Below are positions 6,357-16,315 of a DNA stretch of 33,835 nt, one piece after another. Made by a program: the position numbers and the translations under genes. Source of the stretch: an uncultured Flavobacteriaceae bacterium (GTDB lineage Bacteria > Bacteroidota > Bacteroidia > Flavobacteriales > Flavobacteriaceae). The stretch spans positions 1 to 33,835 of the forward strand of contig CALLVX010000121.1 of NCBI GenBank assembly GCA_938010765.1, written 5' to 3'. Within the stretch, counting starts at the first letter, position 1. Each line of letters starts with the position of its first letter. The notes beneath the pieces are model-generated. The model worked only from the letters and a program-made list of their open reading frames with translations. It did no database searches and was not told where the DNA came from.

Positions 6357-9300
6357 ATGAAGCTTTCAAAGAAAAACATACCTCTTCTTATATGTATTAT
6401 TTTATGGATGCATTGCGTATTGTCCCAACAGCAAACAGAGGATTACTTGTTTGTGAATATCAAGGAAAGTGCCACGCAACGTGCCATATCTACTATCATA
6501 CAAGACCATCGTGGCTTTATTTGGATGGGTACCAACGGGGTGGGTCTTAATAAGTTCAATGGCGCTGACTTTACATATTATAAGCAGCGTTGGGACGAAT
6601 CGAACTCAATAAGCAGCTCCCTTATTTATACCACTTATATTGATTCTGCCAAGAGATTATGGATAGGGACTGGGAGTGGACTCAATCTTTACAACAGGGA
6701 ACAGGATAATTTTATTCGCGTACCGATGGTCGATTCGAACGGCCAAGAGATAACCTACCCCGTACAAGCGATTATCGAAGATGAAGAAGGTAATTTAATC
6801 ATAGGAACCAATCAACTAGGAGTGTTCCGGGTAGATCCCTCGAGCTTCGATATAGAGCGTATCCCTATCGATATTCCCTTCGAAACCTATGATATATTGA
6901 TCAATAGTATTGTTAAGGACTTTTCAGGGACGCTATTTTTGGGTACCAGTCGCGGCCTTTTACAATACGATAAAAGTAAAAAGAAGTTCTTAATTGCTCG
7001 TTTGATGGCTCCCGAAGGAGAAACTAGTAGTACCCAACATATACAGTCGATGCTAGCAGATGATGAGGGCAATCTATGGCTGGGGACTTTTTCGAACGGA
7101 CTCATTAAAATAAATACCAAAAACCAAACGAAAAGCCTTGAACGATATCCGGTAACTGATAAAAGGATACTCTGTTTTGTGCAATTGCCCAATGGACATT
7201 TGCTATTTGGAACAGAGAATGACGGCCTTTTTCTGATTGAAAAAGACGGTACGGTACTCAAGAATTATCGGTATGACAAGTTTAACAAGAACAGTATAAA
7301 ATCAAACTCGGTTTGGTCTTTGGTAGTTGATCAGCAACAGCGGGTGTGGGTAGGTTACTATAACAACGGGGTAGGGGTCTTTGATCAGTTTTACGATAAA
7401 TTCAAAGATATTGAAAGCCTACCAAATGTGCCGAACTCCCTTCAAACAGGTTCGGTTACTGCAATTGTTAAGAACACTGATGGGAAATTCTGGATAGGAA
7501 TGGATGGTGGCGGAGTCGACGTTTTGGATATTGAAAATCAGTATTTTGTGCATCTTGCAGATCCAAAAAACCCGATTGCAACGGGCCTTACAGGTCTTGA
7601 TGTACAGACCGTTTTTTTAGATTCTAAAGGTAATTTTTGGGTAGGTACCTGGAATTCAGGTATCTTTTTCCTTGGGAAGAACAAGAAATCTTTCAAAAAT
7701 TTTAATACTGAAAACGCGAAGGGTACTATCGCTTCCAATCGAATACTCAGCTTCACCGAAGATACGAATGGTACCATCTGGATCGGGACCTTTCTTCGAG
7801 GGTTACATTCTTATAGTCCCGATACAAAAAAATTCACCTTTCATAATTCAGGAGCGTTCGTTGAGCAAGGTTTGCACTATACCGATATTCGTAAAGTGCT
7901 TGCAGATAGCAAAAACAACATTTGGTTGGGAACCACTAGAGGGATTTATAAAGTAGTACCGAAGGCGGGGGGGGCACATGAAGTGATATCTATGAATCGT
8001 CAAATGTACGAGCCGATCGGTTCTGTTAGTGAGATTCATTTTGTTTTGGCCCTTACAGAAGATAGTCGGAAAAATATTTGGATGGGCCTCGATGGCGGTG
8101 GTCTTTGTAAATACGATGTAACAAAAGACAGTTTTCATTGGTATAACAAAATCAAGGGTATTGATCAGGAGACTGTTTCGGCAATTGTCGAAGATAAGCG
8201 TGGTATCTGGTTTGGAGGGAATAGAGGACTTTCCCACCTAGACTTTCAAAGTGGTGAACTATCGAACTACACGCGGGAAGATGGTTTGCTTACCAATGAT
8301 TTTAACAATAATGCCGTCTTGAAAGATGATGATGGCACCTTGTATTTTGGAAATTTTAGGGGAATTAATTATTTTGATCCATCCAATATTCTTGTAAATA
8401 CGAACCCACCGTCGCTCTATTTTTCTGACTTAAAACTATTCAATAAATCTGTTGTTCCCGGAACTGAAAATACGCCCTTGGAAAAGGTTTTATCGGAGAC
8501 CGACGCACTCGAGTTAAACCATAAACAATCGGTTTTTACGATTGAATATATGGGTATTAACTATACACGGTCTGAAGAAAACCAATATGCCTATTATTTA
8601 GAAGGATTTGAAGACACTTGGAACTATGTCGGTAATACTCGAAGTGCTACCTATACCAACCTTCCGAAAGGCACCTATGTTTTTAAGGTAAAAGCGGCCA
8701 ATAATGATGGTGTTTGGAACGAGGAAATCATTTCCTTGAAAATTGAGGTGCTACCTCCTTGGTGGGCAACCAATTGGGCCATTCTAGGGTACGTGCTGCT
8801 TTCGATTTTTTTGGCATTTTTAGCATCCAGGATCATCAACGATCGTATCAAGGAAAAGCGATTGATAAAGTTTGAACGTGAAAAAAGAAAGCAGGAAGAA
8901 ATTCTGAATGAGAAAAAAATACAGTTCTTCACTAATATTTCGCATGAGTTCAGGACCCCATTGACATTGATCTTAAACCCATTGGAAGATATTCTTGATA
9001 ATAGCCTTTTGCAACTCCCGGAAAGTATCAGGGAAAAACATCAGATTATCCATAAAAATACAAGTAGGCTCTCTAGATTAATAGATGAGCTAATGGACTT
9101 TAGGAAAATAAAAATGGATAAGATGTCGGTTACCGCTTCGGAAATCGACGCTGTTAGTTTTATGAAAGAAGTAAGTGGTCATTTTCAGGAAGAGGCATCC
9201 GAAAAGAACATCATACTATCCAATGATGATGATGCGACTACGCTTAAAATATGGGCCGATCCTGGAATGCTCGAGAAGATCGTATTCAATATTTTATCGA

Positions 9301-10520
9301 ACGCCTTTAAGGTTACCCCAGAAAACGGCTTAATTACGGTAGGGGTATACCGAACGTCCGAGCCTATTGTGTTCCCCTTGATCCATGCTAAAAGGGCCGT
9401 TAAAGCAATGGAAATAAGTATTGAGGATACAGGGCCAGGAATCAAAAAAGAGGAGGTAGATCGTATTTTTGAGCGATTTTACCTGGTGAAAGAAATGAAC
9501 AGTCAATATTACGGAGGCACCGGAATTGGTCTTGAGGTGGTCAAGAGTTTTGTGGATCTTCATAAAGGGAAGATCGAAGTAGAAAGTAAAGTAAAGGAGG
9601 GTACAAAGTTTCGAATTTTCCTTCCTATCGGGAAAGATCATTTTCATGCCAACGAGCTTTTCTTATCCAATGCAAATTTAACGGATGCACAAGAAGAGGT
9701 CGATGTTGAAGATCCACCGGAAGATTTTACCAATCCGAAGTATGCGATCAATGTGATTCCCAAAAAGGATAAAAAGAAATTATTGATTATCGAGGACAAC
9801 AAAGAATTGCGTACATATCTAAAGAGCGAACTTCAAAACGAGTACAGCGTTGTAGAGGCCCCCAACGGAAAAGAAGGCCTTGCAATTGCGAACGAACGCA
9901 TTCCTGATATCGTGTTAACAGATGTAATCATGCCCGAGATGGACGGGTTCGAGTTTTGTGCCAAAATGCGCGAAAACATTAAAACCAGCCATATTCCCAT
10001 ACTGATGTTGACTGCCAAAGCAATGACCGATGATTGGGCCAAGGGAATCGACTCGGGAGCGGATGTTTATTTGAGCAAGCCATTTAAAATGAAAGTGCTG
10101 CAGTCTCATTTAAAACAACTCATTAGCAGTCGTCAAATTTTGTTCGACAGGTATTTTAATCAATCAAGTAATTTACAATTACCCGAAAAGACCAGCTCTT
10201 TAGACAAATCGTTCATTACCAAAGTACTCAATTATATTCATGAGAATATCGACGATACGAACCTGAACGTGGAGCATTTGGCCGAAGACCTCTTTTTAAG
10301 TAGAAGTCAGTTGTATCGAAAAATAAAGGCCCTGACCGGTCATACGGCCAATGAGTTTCTTCGTAAGATTCGTTTGGAAAAAGCAAAACAAATGATTGTA
10401 AACGGCAACGATTCAATCAGCGAAGTAAGTTTTAAAGTAGGCTTCTCATCGCCCTCCTATTTTACCAAATGCTTTAAATCTCATTTTGGTGTTTTGCCCA
10501 CCGAATTAAAAAAGGAATGA
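6357..10520 (+). CDS. Hybrid two-component system regulator (sensor kinase-receiver-AraC)
   Basis: 1387 residues, the usual HTCS size. A signal peptide (about 1-23) is followed by a periplasmic sensor of two-component propeller repeats (about 30-715, with recurring IWIGT/LWLGT-type strands) and a Y_Y_Y domain (about 730-797). One membrane segment lies near 803-825. The histidine kinase has H863 in SHEFRTP, and the ATPase domain has DTGPGI at 1024 and GGTGIGL. The receiver has E1146-D1147, phospho-acceptor D1189 and K1241. A C-terminal AraC-type HTH follows (about 1285-1387). HTCS proteins bind a glycan-derived oligosaccharide in the periplasm and activate the adjacent polysaccharide utilisation genes. 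All phosphorelay residues are present, so it should be functional. The GH10/GH43 neighbours point to a xylan-derived ligand. Confidence 0.95.
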   Translation: MKLSKKNIPLLICIILWMHCVLSQQQTEDYLFVNIKESATQRAISTIIQDHRGFIWMGTNGVGLNKFNGADFTYYKQRWDESNSISSSLIYTTYIDSAKRLWIGTGSGLNLYNREQDNFIRVPMVDSNGQEITYPVQAIIEDEEGNLIIGTNQLGVFRVDPSSFDIERIPIDIPFETYDILINSIVKDFSGTLFLGTSRGLLQYDKSKKKFLIARLMAPEGETSSTQHIQSMLADDEGNLWLGTFSNGLIKINTKNQTKSLERYPVTDKRILCFVQLPNGHLLFGTENDGLFLIEKDGTVLKNYRYDKFNKNSIKSNSVWSLVVDQQQRVWVGYYNNGVGVFDQFYDKFKDIESLPNVPNSLQTGSVTAIVKNTDGKFWIGMDGGGVDVLDIENQYFVHLADPKNPIATGLTGLDVQTVFLDSKGNFWVGTWNSGIFFLGKNKKSFKNFNTENAKGTIASNRILSFTEDTNGTIWIGTFLRGLHSYSPDTKKFTFHNSGAFVEQGLHYTDIRKVLADSKNNIWLGTTRGIYKVVPKAGGAHEVISMNRQMYEPIGSVSEIHFVLALTEDSRKNIWMGLDGGGLCKYDVTKDSFHWYNKIKGIDQETVSAIVEDKRGIWFGGNRGLSHLDFQSGELSNYTREDGLLTNDFNNNAVLKDDDGTLYFGNFRGINYFDPSNILVNTNPPSLYFSDLKLFNKSVVPGTENTPLEKVLSETDALELNHKQSVFTIEYMGINYTRSEENQYAYYLEGFEDTWNYVGNTRSATYTNLPKGTYVFKVKAANNDGVWNEEIISLKIEVLPPWWATNWAILGYVLLSIFLAFLASRIINDRIKEKRLIKFEREKRKQEEILNEKKIQFFTNISHEFRTPLTLILNPLEDILDNSLLQLPESIREKHQIIHKNTSRLSRLIDELMDFRKIKMDKMSVTASEIDAVSFMKEVSGHFQEEASEKNIILSNDDDATTLKIWADPGMLEKIVFNILSNAFKVTPENGLITVGVYRTSEPIVFPLIHAKRAVKAMEISIEDTGPGIKKEEVDRIFERFYLVKEMNSQYYGGTGIGLEVVKSFVDLHKGKIEVESKVKEGTKFRIFLPIGKDHFHANELFLSNANLTDAQEEVDVEDPPEDFTNPKYAINVIPKKDKKKLLIIEDNKELRTYLKSELQNEYSVVEAPNGKEGLAIANERIPDIVLTDVIMPEMDGFEFCAKMRENIKTSHIPILMLTAKAMTDDWAKGIDSGADVYLSKPFKMKVLQSHLKQLISSRQILFDRYFNQSSNLQLPEKTSSLDKSFITKVLNYIHENIDDTNLNVEHLAEDLFLSRSQLYRKIKALTGHTANEFLRKIRLEKAKQMIVNGNDSISEVSFKVGFSSPSYFTKCFKSHFGVLPTELKKE

Positions 10521-10671
10521 ACATCGTCCCTTTAATACCCAAATGTTCCAGTGTCTGCTTCATTTGTACTATAAAGTTGTTAGTTAAAACCGCAAATTTA
10601 CCTGATATAAATTCAGTGGTGCCAAATTGAGAATTAAAACAAATCGAATTCTTTTTTTTAATAATTAGCGG

Positions 10672-10706
10672 TTGAATTTGCGAATCATTGAACCAATAAA
10701 ATTCAA
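10672..10706. promoter_or_regulatory. Inverted repeat upstream of the GH10 gene
   Basis: TTGAATTT at 10672-10679 and AAATTCAA at 10699-10706 form an eight-base inverted repeat separated by 19 bases, ending 26 bases before the GH10 start codon. It could be an operator for the AraC domain of the upstream regulator, but the AT-rich composition makes a chance match possible. Confidence 0.25.
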
Positions 10707-10732
10707 ACGAACCAATTTTTTAATACATCCTT

Positions 10733-11914
10733 ATGACGAATACATTCAAAGCACTAACACTATTTAGTGTACTCTTGCTCTTTTTGCACAGTTGCAAAGA
10801 AACCAAACCTGACAAGTTGGTAGAAGAGGTGCCCAAGGAGCTGCCTTCTCTGAAAGGTAGTTTTGCCAATAGTTTTTATATAGGGGCAGCGATCAATGAG
10901 CATCAAATAATTGAAACTGATGATAAGGGCATCGAGGTCATAGATCGGGAGTTTAATACCTTAACCCCCGAAAACAATATGAAATGGATGTATCTGCAGC
11001 CAGTAGCCGGTACATTCGATTTTGAATTTGCCGATAAGTATGTAGCGCTGGGAGAAAAGATGGATATGTTCGTTGTGGGCCATACGCTGGTTTGGCATAG
11101 TCAGTTACCCGATTTTATGCATTCCGTAAAAGACAGCGCAGCCATGGCGGCGCAAATCAAAAACCACATTAATACGGTTGTTAGTCGATACAAGGGGAAA
11201 ATACATGCCTGGGATGTGGTGAATGAGGCCCTGAACGAGGATGGATCCCTAAGGGCGTCACTTTTTCAACAGGTACTGGGAGACGAATATGTCGAATATG
11301 CCTTTCAACTTGCTGCCGAGGCTGATCCGGAAGCGGAGCTAATCTACAATGACTACAATCTTTGGAAGCCAGAAAAGCGTGCGGGAGTGGTGCGTTTGGT
11401 AAAACGCTTGCAAGCCAAAGGTATCAAAATCGATGGGGTAGGAATGCAAGCCCATTGGAGTTTGGTAGGACCCACTTTGGAAGATATTGAAAATAGTATC
11501 ATCGCCTATTCAGAATTAGGAGTTAAGGTACATTTTACCGAACTCGATGTTACTGCCTTACCCAATCCATGGGATGCTGAAGGTGCCGAAGTAAGTCAAA
11601 ACTATGAGGAATACGAGGGGGACGAGACTATGGATCCCTATAGAGGTGACCTTCCCGATTCAGTGCAGATGCAACTTGCCAAACGCTACCAAGAATTGTT
11701 CAAACTCTTTTTGAAACATGAAGATAAGATAGATCGTGTTACCTTTTGGGGGGTAAATGATGGAGGGTCTTGGCTCAATGGCTGGCCCATAAAAGGCCGT
11801 ACCAACCATCCTTTATTATTCGACCGCGACTTTGAACCTAAAAAGGCCTATTCGGAGGTAATGGCCCTTAAAATGAAAGACAAAGTTACCTACAACAAAA
11901 TACCATCAGAATGA
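10733..11914 (+). CDS. GH10 endo-beta-1,4-xylanase, lipoprotein
   Basis: 393 residues. The N-terminus is a lipoprotein signal with lipobox Cys21 (LHSC). A single GH10 barrel fills the rest. Acid/base E165 lies in WDVVNEAL, and nucleophile E270 in VHFTELDV. Other family marks are the NTLTPENNMKW block, HTLVWHSQLP, YNDYNL and the late VTFWGVNDGGSW. A short acidic insertion (about 280-310) follows the nucleophile strand. It should hydrolyse beta-1,4-xylan or xylo-oligosaccharides while anchored in the periplasm or at the outer surface. It lies 212 bases after the regulator and overlaps the symporter by four bases (ATGA), so regulator control of a GH10-symporter-GH43 unit is likely. Confidence 0.93.
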   Translation: MTNTFKALTLFSVLLLFLHSCKETKPDKLVEEVPKELPSLKGSFANSFYIGAAINEHQIIETDDKGIEVIDREFNTLTPENNMKWMYLQPVAGTFDFEFADKYVALGEKMDMFVVGHTLVWHSQLPDFMHSVKDSAAMAAQIKNHINTVVSRYKGKIHAWDVVNEALNEDGSLRASLFQQVLGDEYVEYAFQLAAEADPEAELIYNDYNLWKPEKRAGVVRLVKRLQAKGIKIDGVGMQAHWSLVGPTLEDIENSIIAYSELGVKVHFTELDVTALPNPWDAEGAEVSQNYEEYEGDETMDPYRGDLPDSVQMQLAKRYQELFKLFLKHEDKIDRVTFWGVNDGGSWLNGWPIKGRTNHPLLFDRDFEPKKAYSEVMALKMKDKVTYNKIPSE

Positions 11915-13323
11915 GCACCACTTCAGAAAAGTTATCGATAGGGGAAAAGATAGGCTATGCTCTGGGCGACCTTTCGGCCAATCTTATTTTTCAGACCTTG
12001 ATGACGTTTATCGCGTACTTCTATACTGATATTTATAACATACCTACATCCACTGCAAGTGCCATTATCTTTTTTGTAGGTCTTTTTGCCGCTGTTATTT
12101 TTAACCCCCTTATGGGGATGATTGCAGATCGTACAAATACCAGATGGGGCAAGTTTCGCCCTTGGATCTTATGGACGGCCGTACCTTTTGGAGTAATTTC
12201 TATATTAGCATTTAGCACCCCTGACTTGGGAGAAAGCGGAAAGGTGGTCTATGCCTTTGTTACCTACACCTTGTTACTCGTTCTCTATGCGGCCAATAAC
12301 CTTCCCTATGCGGCATTAAGTGGTGTAATAACGGGCGATATGGCCGAACGAAATAGCATTTCTTCATATCGATTTGTTGCCGTTATGGTGGCGCAGTTTA
12401 TCATTCAGGTGCTCCTGTATCCCATCGTAAACAGCATCGGAAACGGGGATCAAGCGGCAGGTTTTGAAACGGTAATGACCTATCTGGCCGTTGGTGGCAC
12501 AATTTTGCTGTTGATTACTTTTTTTACGACCAAAGAACGGATCGTTCCCAAGCCAGAACAAAAATCTACCGTACGCGAAGATTTAGGAGACCTTTTTAAA
12601 AACAGGCCTTGGGTAGTGATGTTGGTATTGACCACCCTGGTGTTTGTTACCCTTGCTTTGAAAGGCGGTATGTATATTTATTATTTTGAGAACTTCGTTA
12701 GCAGGGAAGCACTTTCAACGTTCTTGGAAGGATTTGGCGCGACCGATCTCGATGATGTTGCCGGTTATGGTTTTGGCCTGTTCAATGCAGGAGGTATCAT
12801 TTTTATGATTGTTGGAATTCTCTTTTCAAAACGTTTGGCCGACCGTTATGGGAAGCGCGATGTGTTCGGTGCTGCATTGCTTTTGTCAACGGTATTTATT
12901 ATTCTTTTCTATTTCTATGGCCCCGAATCGATTATGCTCATATTCGGGACGCAAATTTTACACGGTTTCTTTTATGGTATTACAATACCCCTATTATGGG
13001 CAATGATTGCAGATGTGGCCGATTATTCTGAATGGAAGAATAACCGTAGGGCCACGGCCATTATCTTCTCCGCAATGATGGTTGGGTTGAAACTCGGACT
13101 CACTTTTGGAGGATCCATGGTTACAGGTATTTTAGGAGTATATGACTATGATTCTGACTTAGCCCGGCAAGTTGCCGAGACGGTGAACGGTATTAAACTT
13201 TCTATAAGCATCTATGCAGCAATTCCATTTCTAATAGGTATCGGATTGCTTTATTTCTACGAAATAAACAAACGCATGGAATTACAAATAGAGACCGATT
13301 TAAAAGAACGAAGAACAACCTAA
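11911..13323 (+). CDS. GPH-family (MFS) sugar:cation symporter
   Basis: 470 residues with about twelve hydrophobic segments and no signal peptide: an inner-membrane transporter. The block MGMIADRTNTRWGKFRPWILW is the hallmark of the glycoside-pentoside-hexuronide:cation symporters (the MelB/XynP/XylP type). The start ATG overlaps the upstream GH10 stop. Given neighbours that make xylo-oligosaccharides and a cytoplasmic GH43 downstream, the probable cargo is xylobiose, short xylo-oligosaccharides or xylosides. The exact substrate and coupling ion cannot be told from sequence. Confidence 0.9.
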   Translation: MSTTSEKLSIGEKIGYALGDLSANLIFQTLMTFIAYFYTDIYNIPTSTASAIIFFVGLFAAVIFNPLMGMIADRTNTRWGKFRPWILWTAVPFGVISILAFSTPDLGESGKVVYAFVTYTLLLVLYAANNLPYAALSGVITGDMAERNSISSYRFVAVMVAQFIIQVLLYPIVNSIGNGDQAAGFETVMTYLAVGGTILLLITFFTTKERIVPKPEQKSTVREDLGDLFKNRPWVVMLVLTTLVFVTLALKGGMYIYYFENFVSREALSTFLEGFGATDLDDVAGYGFGLFNAGGIIFMIVGILFSKRLADRYGKRDVFGAALLLSTVFIILFYFYGPESIMLIFGTQILHGFFYGITIPLLWAMIADVADYSEWKNNRRATAIIFSAMMVGLKLGLTFGGSMVTGILGVYDYDSDLARQVAETVNGIKLSISIYAAIPFLIGIGLLYFYEINKRMELQIETDLKERRTT

Positions 13324-13342
13324 GAATTTTTAAAAGAAAAGC

Positions 13343-14362
13343 ATGCCAGAAGATGCAATTGATCATATAGATTTTGATGACCTGAACCAACGTGCCATTT
13401 CAAAACCCTTGGTAACCCATATGTATACGGCGGATCCCTCTGCACATGAATTTGAGGGCAAGGTCTATATTTACCCCTCTCATGACATTGAAGCGGGAAT
13501 TCCCTTTAACGATAATGGGGATCATTTTGGGATGGAGGATTACCATGTGCTATCAATGAATAGCATCGACGACGAAACAGTGGATCATGGGGAAGCACTC
13601 CACGTTCGAGATGTGCCCTGGGCAGAACGTCAAATGTGGGCCCCCGATGCGGCGCACAAAAACGGAAAGTATTACCTCTTTTTTCCTGCAAAACGCCCAG
13701 ATAATATTTTCCAAATTGGGGTTGCTATTGGTGATAGACCTATGGGGCCTTTTGTAGCCGAACCTACCGCCATACCTGGGAGTTACTCAATTGATCCTGC
13801 GGTTTTTGAAGATGAAGACGGAAAGTACTATATATATTTTGGTGGTATTTGGGGCGGACAGTTGCAAAAATTCCGTGCGAATGTCTATGATGAGGCCAAT
13901 GAGCTTCCTTTACCTTCAGAACCTGCATTGTTACCAATTGTTGCACGCCTAACAGATGATCTTTTGGCATTTGATGAGGAACCAGTTGAAGTAAAAATCC
14001 TAAATGAAAACGGGGATTTGTTTTTAGAGCAAGAGAACGATAAACGTTTCTTTGAGGCTTCCTGGGTTCATAAGTACAATGGAAAATATTATTTTTCGTA
14101 TTCTACAGGAGACACCCATTTAATCTGCTACGCAATAGGCGATACCCCTTATGGCCCTTTCACCTATCAGGGCCGTATCTTGAACCCGGTCATAGGGTGG
14201 ACTTCGCACCATTCCATTTGTAAAGTACAAGACAAATGGTACCTGTTTTATCATGATTCGAGCCTTTCGAAAGGGGTTACCCATTTGCGATCTGTAAAAG
14301 TAACCGAGTTGACCCATCGTGCCGACGGTACCATCGAAACAATTGACCCTTACAAAGAATAG
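13343..14362 (+). CDS. GH43 beta-xylosidase / alpha-L-arabinofuranosidase, cytoplasmic
   Basis: 339 residues with no signal peptide, so cytoplasmic, unlike the exported GH10. Five-bladed propeller family GH43: base D31 in TADPSAH, pKa modulator D151 in SIDPAVFED, acid E238 in FFEASWVHKYNG, and the WTSHHSI segment (near 286-292) that supplies the central His. It probably releases xylose or arabinose from small oligosaccharides brought in by the symporter encoded 20 bases upstream. The choice between beta-xylosidase and arabinofuranosidase cannot be made from sequence alone; the short one-domain form without a beta-sandwich fits several subfamilies. It is the last gene of the plus-strand arm. 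Confidence 0.9.
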   Translation: MPEDAIDHIDFDDLNQRAISKPLVTHMYTADPSAHEFEGKVYIYPSHDIEAGIPFNDNGDHFGMEDYHVLSMNSIDDETVDHGEALHVRDVPWAERQMWAPDAAHKNGKYYLFFPAKRPDNIFQIGVAIGDRPMGPFVAEPTAIPGSYSIDPAVFEDEDGKYYIYFGGIWGGQLQKFRANVYDEANELPLPSEPALLPIVARLTDDLLAFDEEPVEVKILNENGDLFLEQENDKRFFEASWVHKYNGKYYFSYSTGDTHLICYAIGDTPYGPFTYQGRILNPVIGWTSHHSICKVQDKWYLFYHDSSLSKGVTHLRSVKVTELTHRADGTIETIDPYKE

Positions 14363-14384
14363 GACGTGCTACTGAAGTTTTAAG

Positions 14385-14890
14385 GTCTTTTTTAAGTATA
14401 CTACTGCAACAGATTCGACCATCATAGTTGGTTTGAAAAGGTAGTCTCTTAATATGGGAACTCAATACTTCAGACAATGTGAAGATGGTGGTGTAGCCTA
14501 ATTGAATCCAATCAAGAATATCGGGTGCCATCGTGTCTCTGAGGACGATTGTTTCTTTTGCTTCCAATCTCAATTTTTTGCTTTTTGCACGGATCATGAC
14601 CAGTCTCGGATTTTTCGCCGAAATTGCTGTTTTCCCATATGCCTTGTAGTAAGTACCTATAGTTAATCATGTTCCTATTTTGTGGTAAAGGGCACTATAA
14701 TTTGCTGCGGCGATGGCTTGGCGCAGCATTTGCTTCATATTTTGTAGTAAAGCACCTGTGGGTACGACCATGGCGAGGACCAGATGACGCTTAAGATAGA
14801 ATACGGATCGATAAGGTATGCAAGCCCGAAATCATGGTGTCGCCACTGTAGACAAGGCCATCCATGTCCATTAAAAAATCCTTCTTTATC
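14385..14890 (-). pseudogene. Decayed NagD-like HAD phosphatase
   Basis: Reading the minus strand from about 14890, one frame gives KKDFLMDMDGLVYSGDTMISG, the start of a NagD-type HAD protein with the motif I DMDG (14868-14857), then hits a stop. A later frame gives VPTGALL...AIAAANYSALY, and another, from about 14640 to 14400, gives KAYGKTAI..., KETIVLRDTMAPDILDWIQLGYTTIFTLS and RLPFQTNYD. Together these follow the order of NagD-family segments (cap region, the GDxxxxDI motif, the LGY-T-LxLSG strand), but with the middle deleted, several frameshifts and the motif Gly changed to Arg. It is clearly broken. The operon terminator at 14911-14953 separates it from the GH10 gene upstream. Confidence 0.7.
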
Positions 14891-14910
14891 GTTCTAAATT
14901 AACTGAATAC

Positions 14911-14953
14911 AAAAAGTCCTGCAAAAAGTAGCCTTCGGCCATTTAAGCAGGAC
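14911..14953 (-). terminator. Terminator of the minus-strand susC operon
   Basis: On the minus strand GTCCTGC (14953-14947) pairs with GCAGGAC (14922-14916), with an inner GCC-GAA-GGC hairpin in the loop, followed by TTTTT. It begins 15 bases after the GH10 stop codon. Confidence 0.8.
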
Positions 14954-14968
14954 AATACAAACTATGAA

Positions 14969-16294
14969 TTATTCAAGCCCCTCCAGGAATCCGTCATGGG
15001 CTTTTTTCGTATTAAATGCAGAATCGTACAATAACGGCCAATCTGGGTTGCCCCAGAAGTCTAATAACCAAGATTCGTTGTCTCGCAAGCCCCAAACGGT
15101 TAAGGCAAACTTGCTATCTTGTGGAATGGCATTGTAAATTTCAACCACTTCCTTGTATTTTGCCTGTTGCTCAATAGCTCTGCTATCGGTTAGAGCGGTT
15201 GTTAGGTCGTTGTCAGGATTGGCACGAATATCCAACTCTGAAAAATGCATCAGCAAATCCCGTGAAACGGTACCGTCCACAACACTCTGAATTTGCGTGG
15301 AAGAAGGGCCGTTATAGGATATATGCATTTGGGCTCCCACACCATCTATCAAACCTTGGGATTTAAGGTCATCGACAATCGCAAACATGGCATTTTGTTT
15401 CCCTGAATCAAAGGTGAGGTTATAATCATTATAGAATAAAAGCACATCTGGATCGGCGTTTTTGGCGAATTGAAAACATTTGGCAATAAAATCGTCTCCC
15501 ATTTTTTGCTTGAATACCGAATTACGTAGGTTGTTACTCCCGTCTTCAATCGCTTCGTTTACAACATCCCACGAACGTACCTTGCCTTTGTACCTTGTAA
15601 CCGTAGTGGTTATGTAATCCTCTACCATCGCCTCGAATTCTGCATCGGTACCTGAGAAGTTTTCTACCCAGGAGGGCGTGGCATTGTGCCATATAAGTGC
15701 ATGACCGTGCACATCCATGCCCCTTGAAACGGCAAAATCGACAATAGCATCGGCTGCATCAAAATTGTAGTTGCCTTCAGAAGGGTACATAATATTCATT
15801 TTCATTTCATATTCTGAAGTGATGCTATTGAAGTCTTTCGAAATTACCTCGTCATGTTTTCCTCCCAAGCGGTTCGCCTGTACGATCATTCCGACCGAAA
15901 AAGTGGTAGCTGCTTCCTTTAAGGCTTTTTTTGCCTGGGGATCGGGACCCGCTTCACCATCAATGGTGATGTTTTTCGTATCGGTATACGTTTTTGCAGG
16001 TGCTTCAATTGTTAAGGTGACCTGGTATTCTCCAGGTCCGTCATACAAGTAGTATTCCGGTCCTGGTCCGTCCAAAACCTTTTCGCCGCCTTCTGTAAAC
16101 TGCCAGTAGGCTTCAAAACCAGAAGCTCCGGTAGACTTATTATCGGCTATTACACGAAGACCGTTACCCGCAGATACGGATACTTCAAAATTGATGACCA
16201 CAGGTTTTTCGGCGGCCGCCGAATTATCATCCGAACTACATCCGGCGAAAATCACAGCTAGTACAAATGCCAAGTATATTTTTGTCTTTTTCAT
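14969..16294 (-). CDS. GH10 xylanase lipoprotein with an N-terminal PKD domain
   Basis: 441 residues. Lipoprotein signal with Cys19 followed by SSDDNS; acidic residues after the Cys are linked with surface export in Bacteroidota. Residues about 31-113 are a PKD-like beta-sandwich (the AYWQFTEGG and PGEYQVTLTI strands). The GH10 barrel spans about 122-440, with acid/base E248 in WDVVNEAI, nucleophile E353 in HFSELDI, HALIWHN, YNDYNL and the TVWGLRDNESW end. It starts 21 bases after the CBM protein gene and is the last gene of the susC operon. A surface endo-xylanase is the likely role: first cuts in the polymer before SusCD import. It is only distantly like the other GH10 here, so the two are probably not recent duplicates. 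Confidence 0.93.
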   Translation of the reverse strand: MKKTKIYLAFVLAVIFAGCSSDDNSAAAEKPVVINFEVSVSAGNGLRVIADNKSTGASGFEAYWQFTEGGEKVLDGPGPEYYLYDGPGEYQVTLTIEAPAKTYTDTKNITIDGEAGPDPQAKKALKEAATTFSVGMIVQANRLGGKHDEVISKDFNSITSEYEMKMNIMYPSEGNYNFDAADAIVDFAVSRGMDVHGHALIWHNATPSWVENFSGTDAEFEAMVEDYITTTVTRYKGKVRSWDVVNEAIEDGSNNLRNSVFKQKMGDDFIAKCFQFAKNADPDVLLFYNDYNLTFDSGKQNAMFAIVDDLKSQGLIDGVGAQMHISYNGPSSTQIQSVVDGTVSRDLLMHFSELDIRANPDNDLTTALTDSRAIEQQAKYKEVVEIYNAIPQDSKFALTVWGLRDNESWLLDFWGNPDWPLLYDSAFNTKKAHDGFLEGLE

Positions 16295-16315
16295 CTTTCT
16301 TTTTTAAATCTATTT

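Noticed and set aside
14277..14597. 106-codon minus-strand frame treated as an intact gene
   Set aside because: Its N-terminal two-thirds is the last fragment of the NagD-like pseudogene, and its end runs into the reverse complement of GH43.
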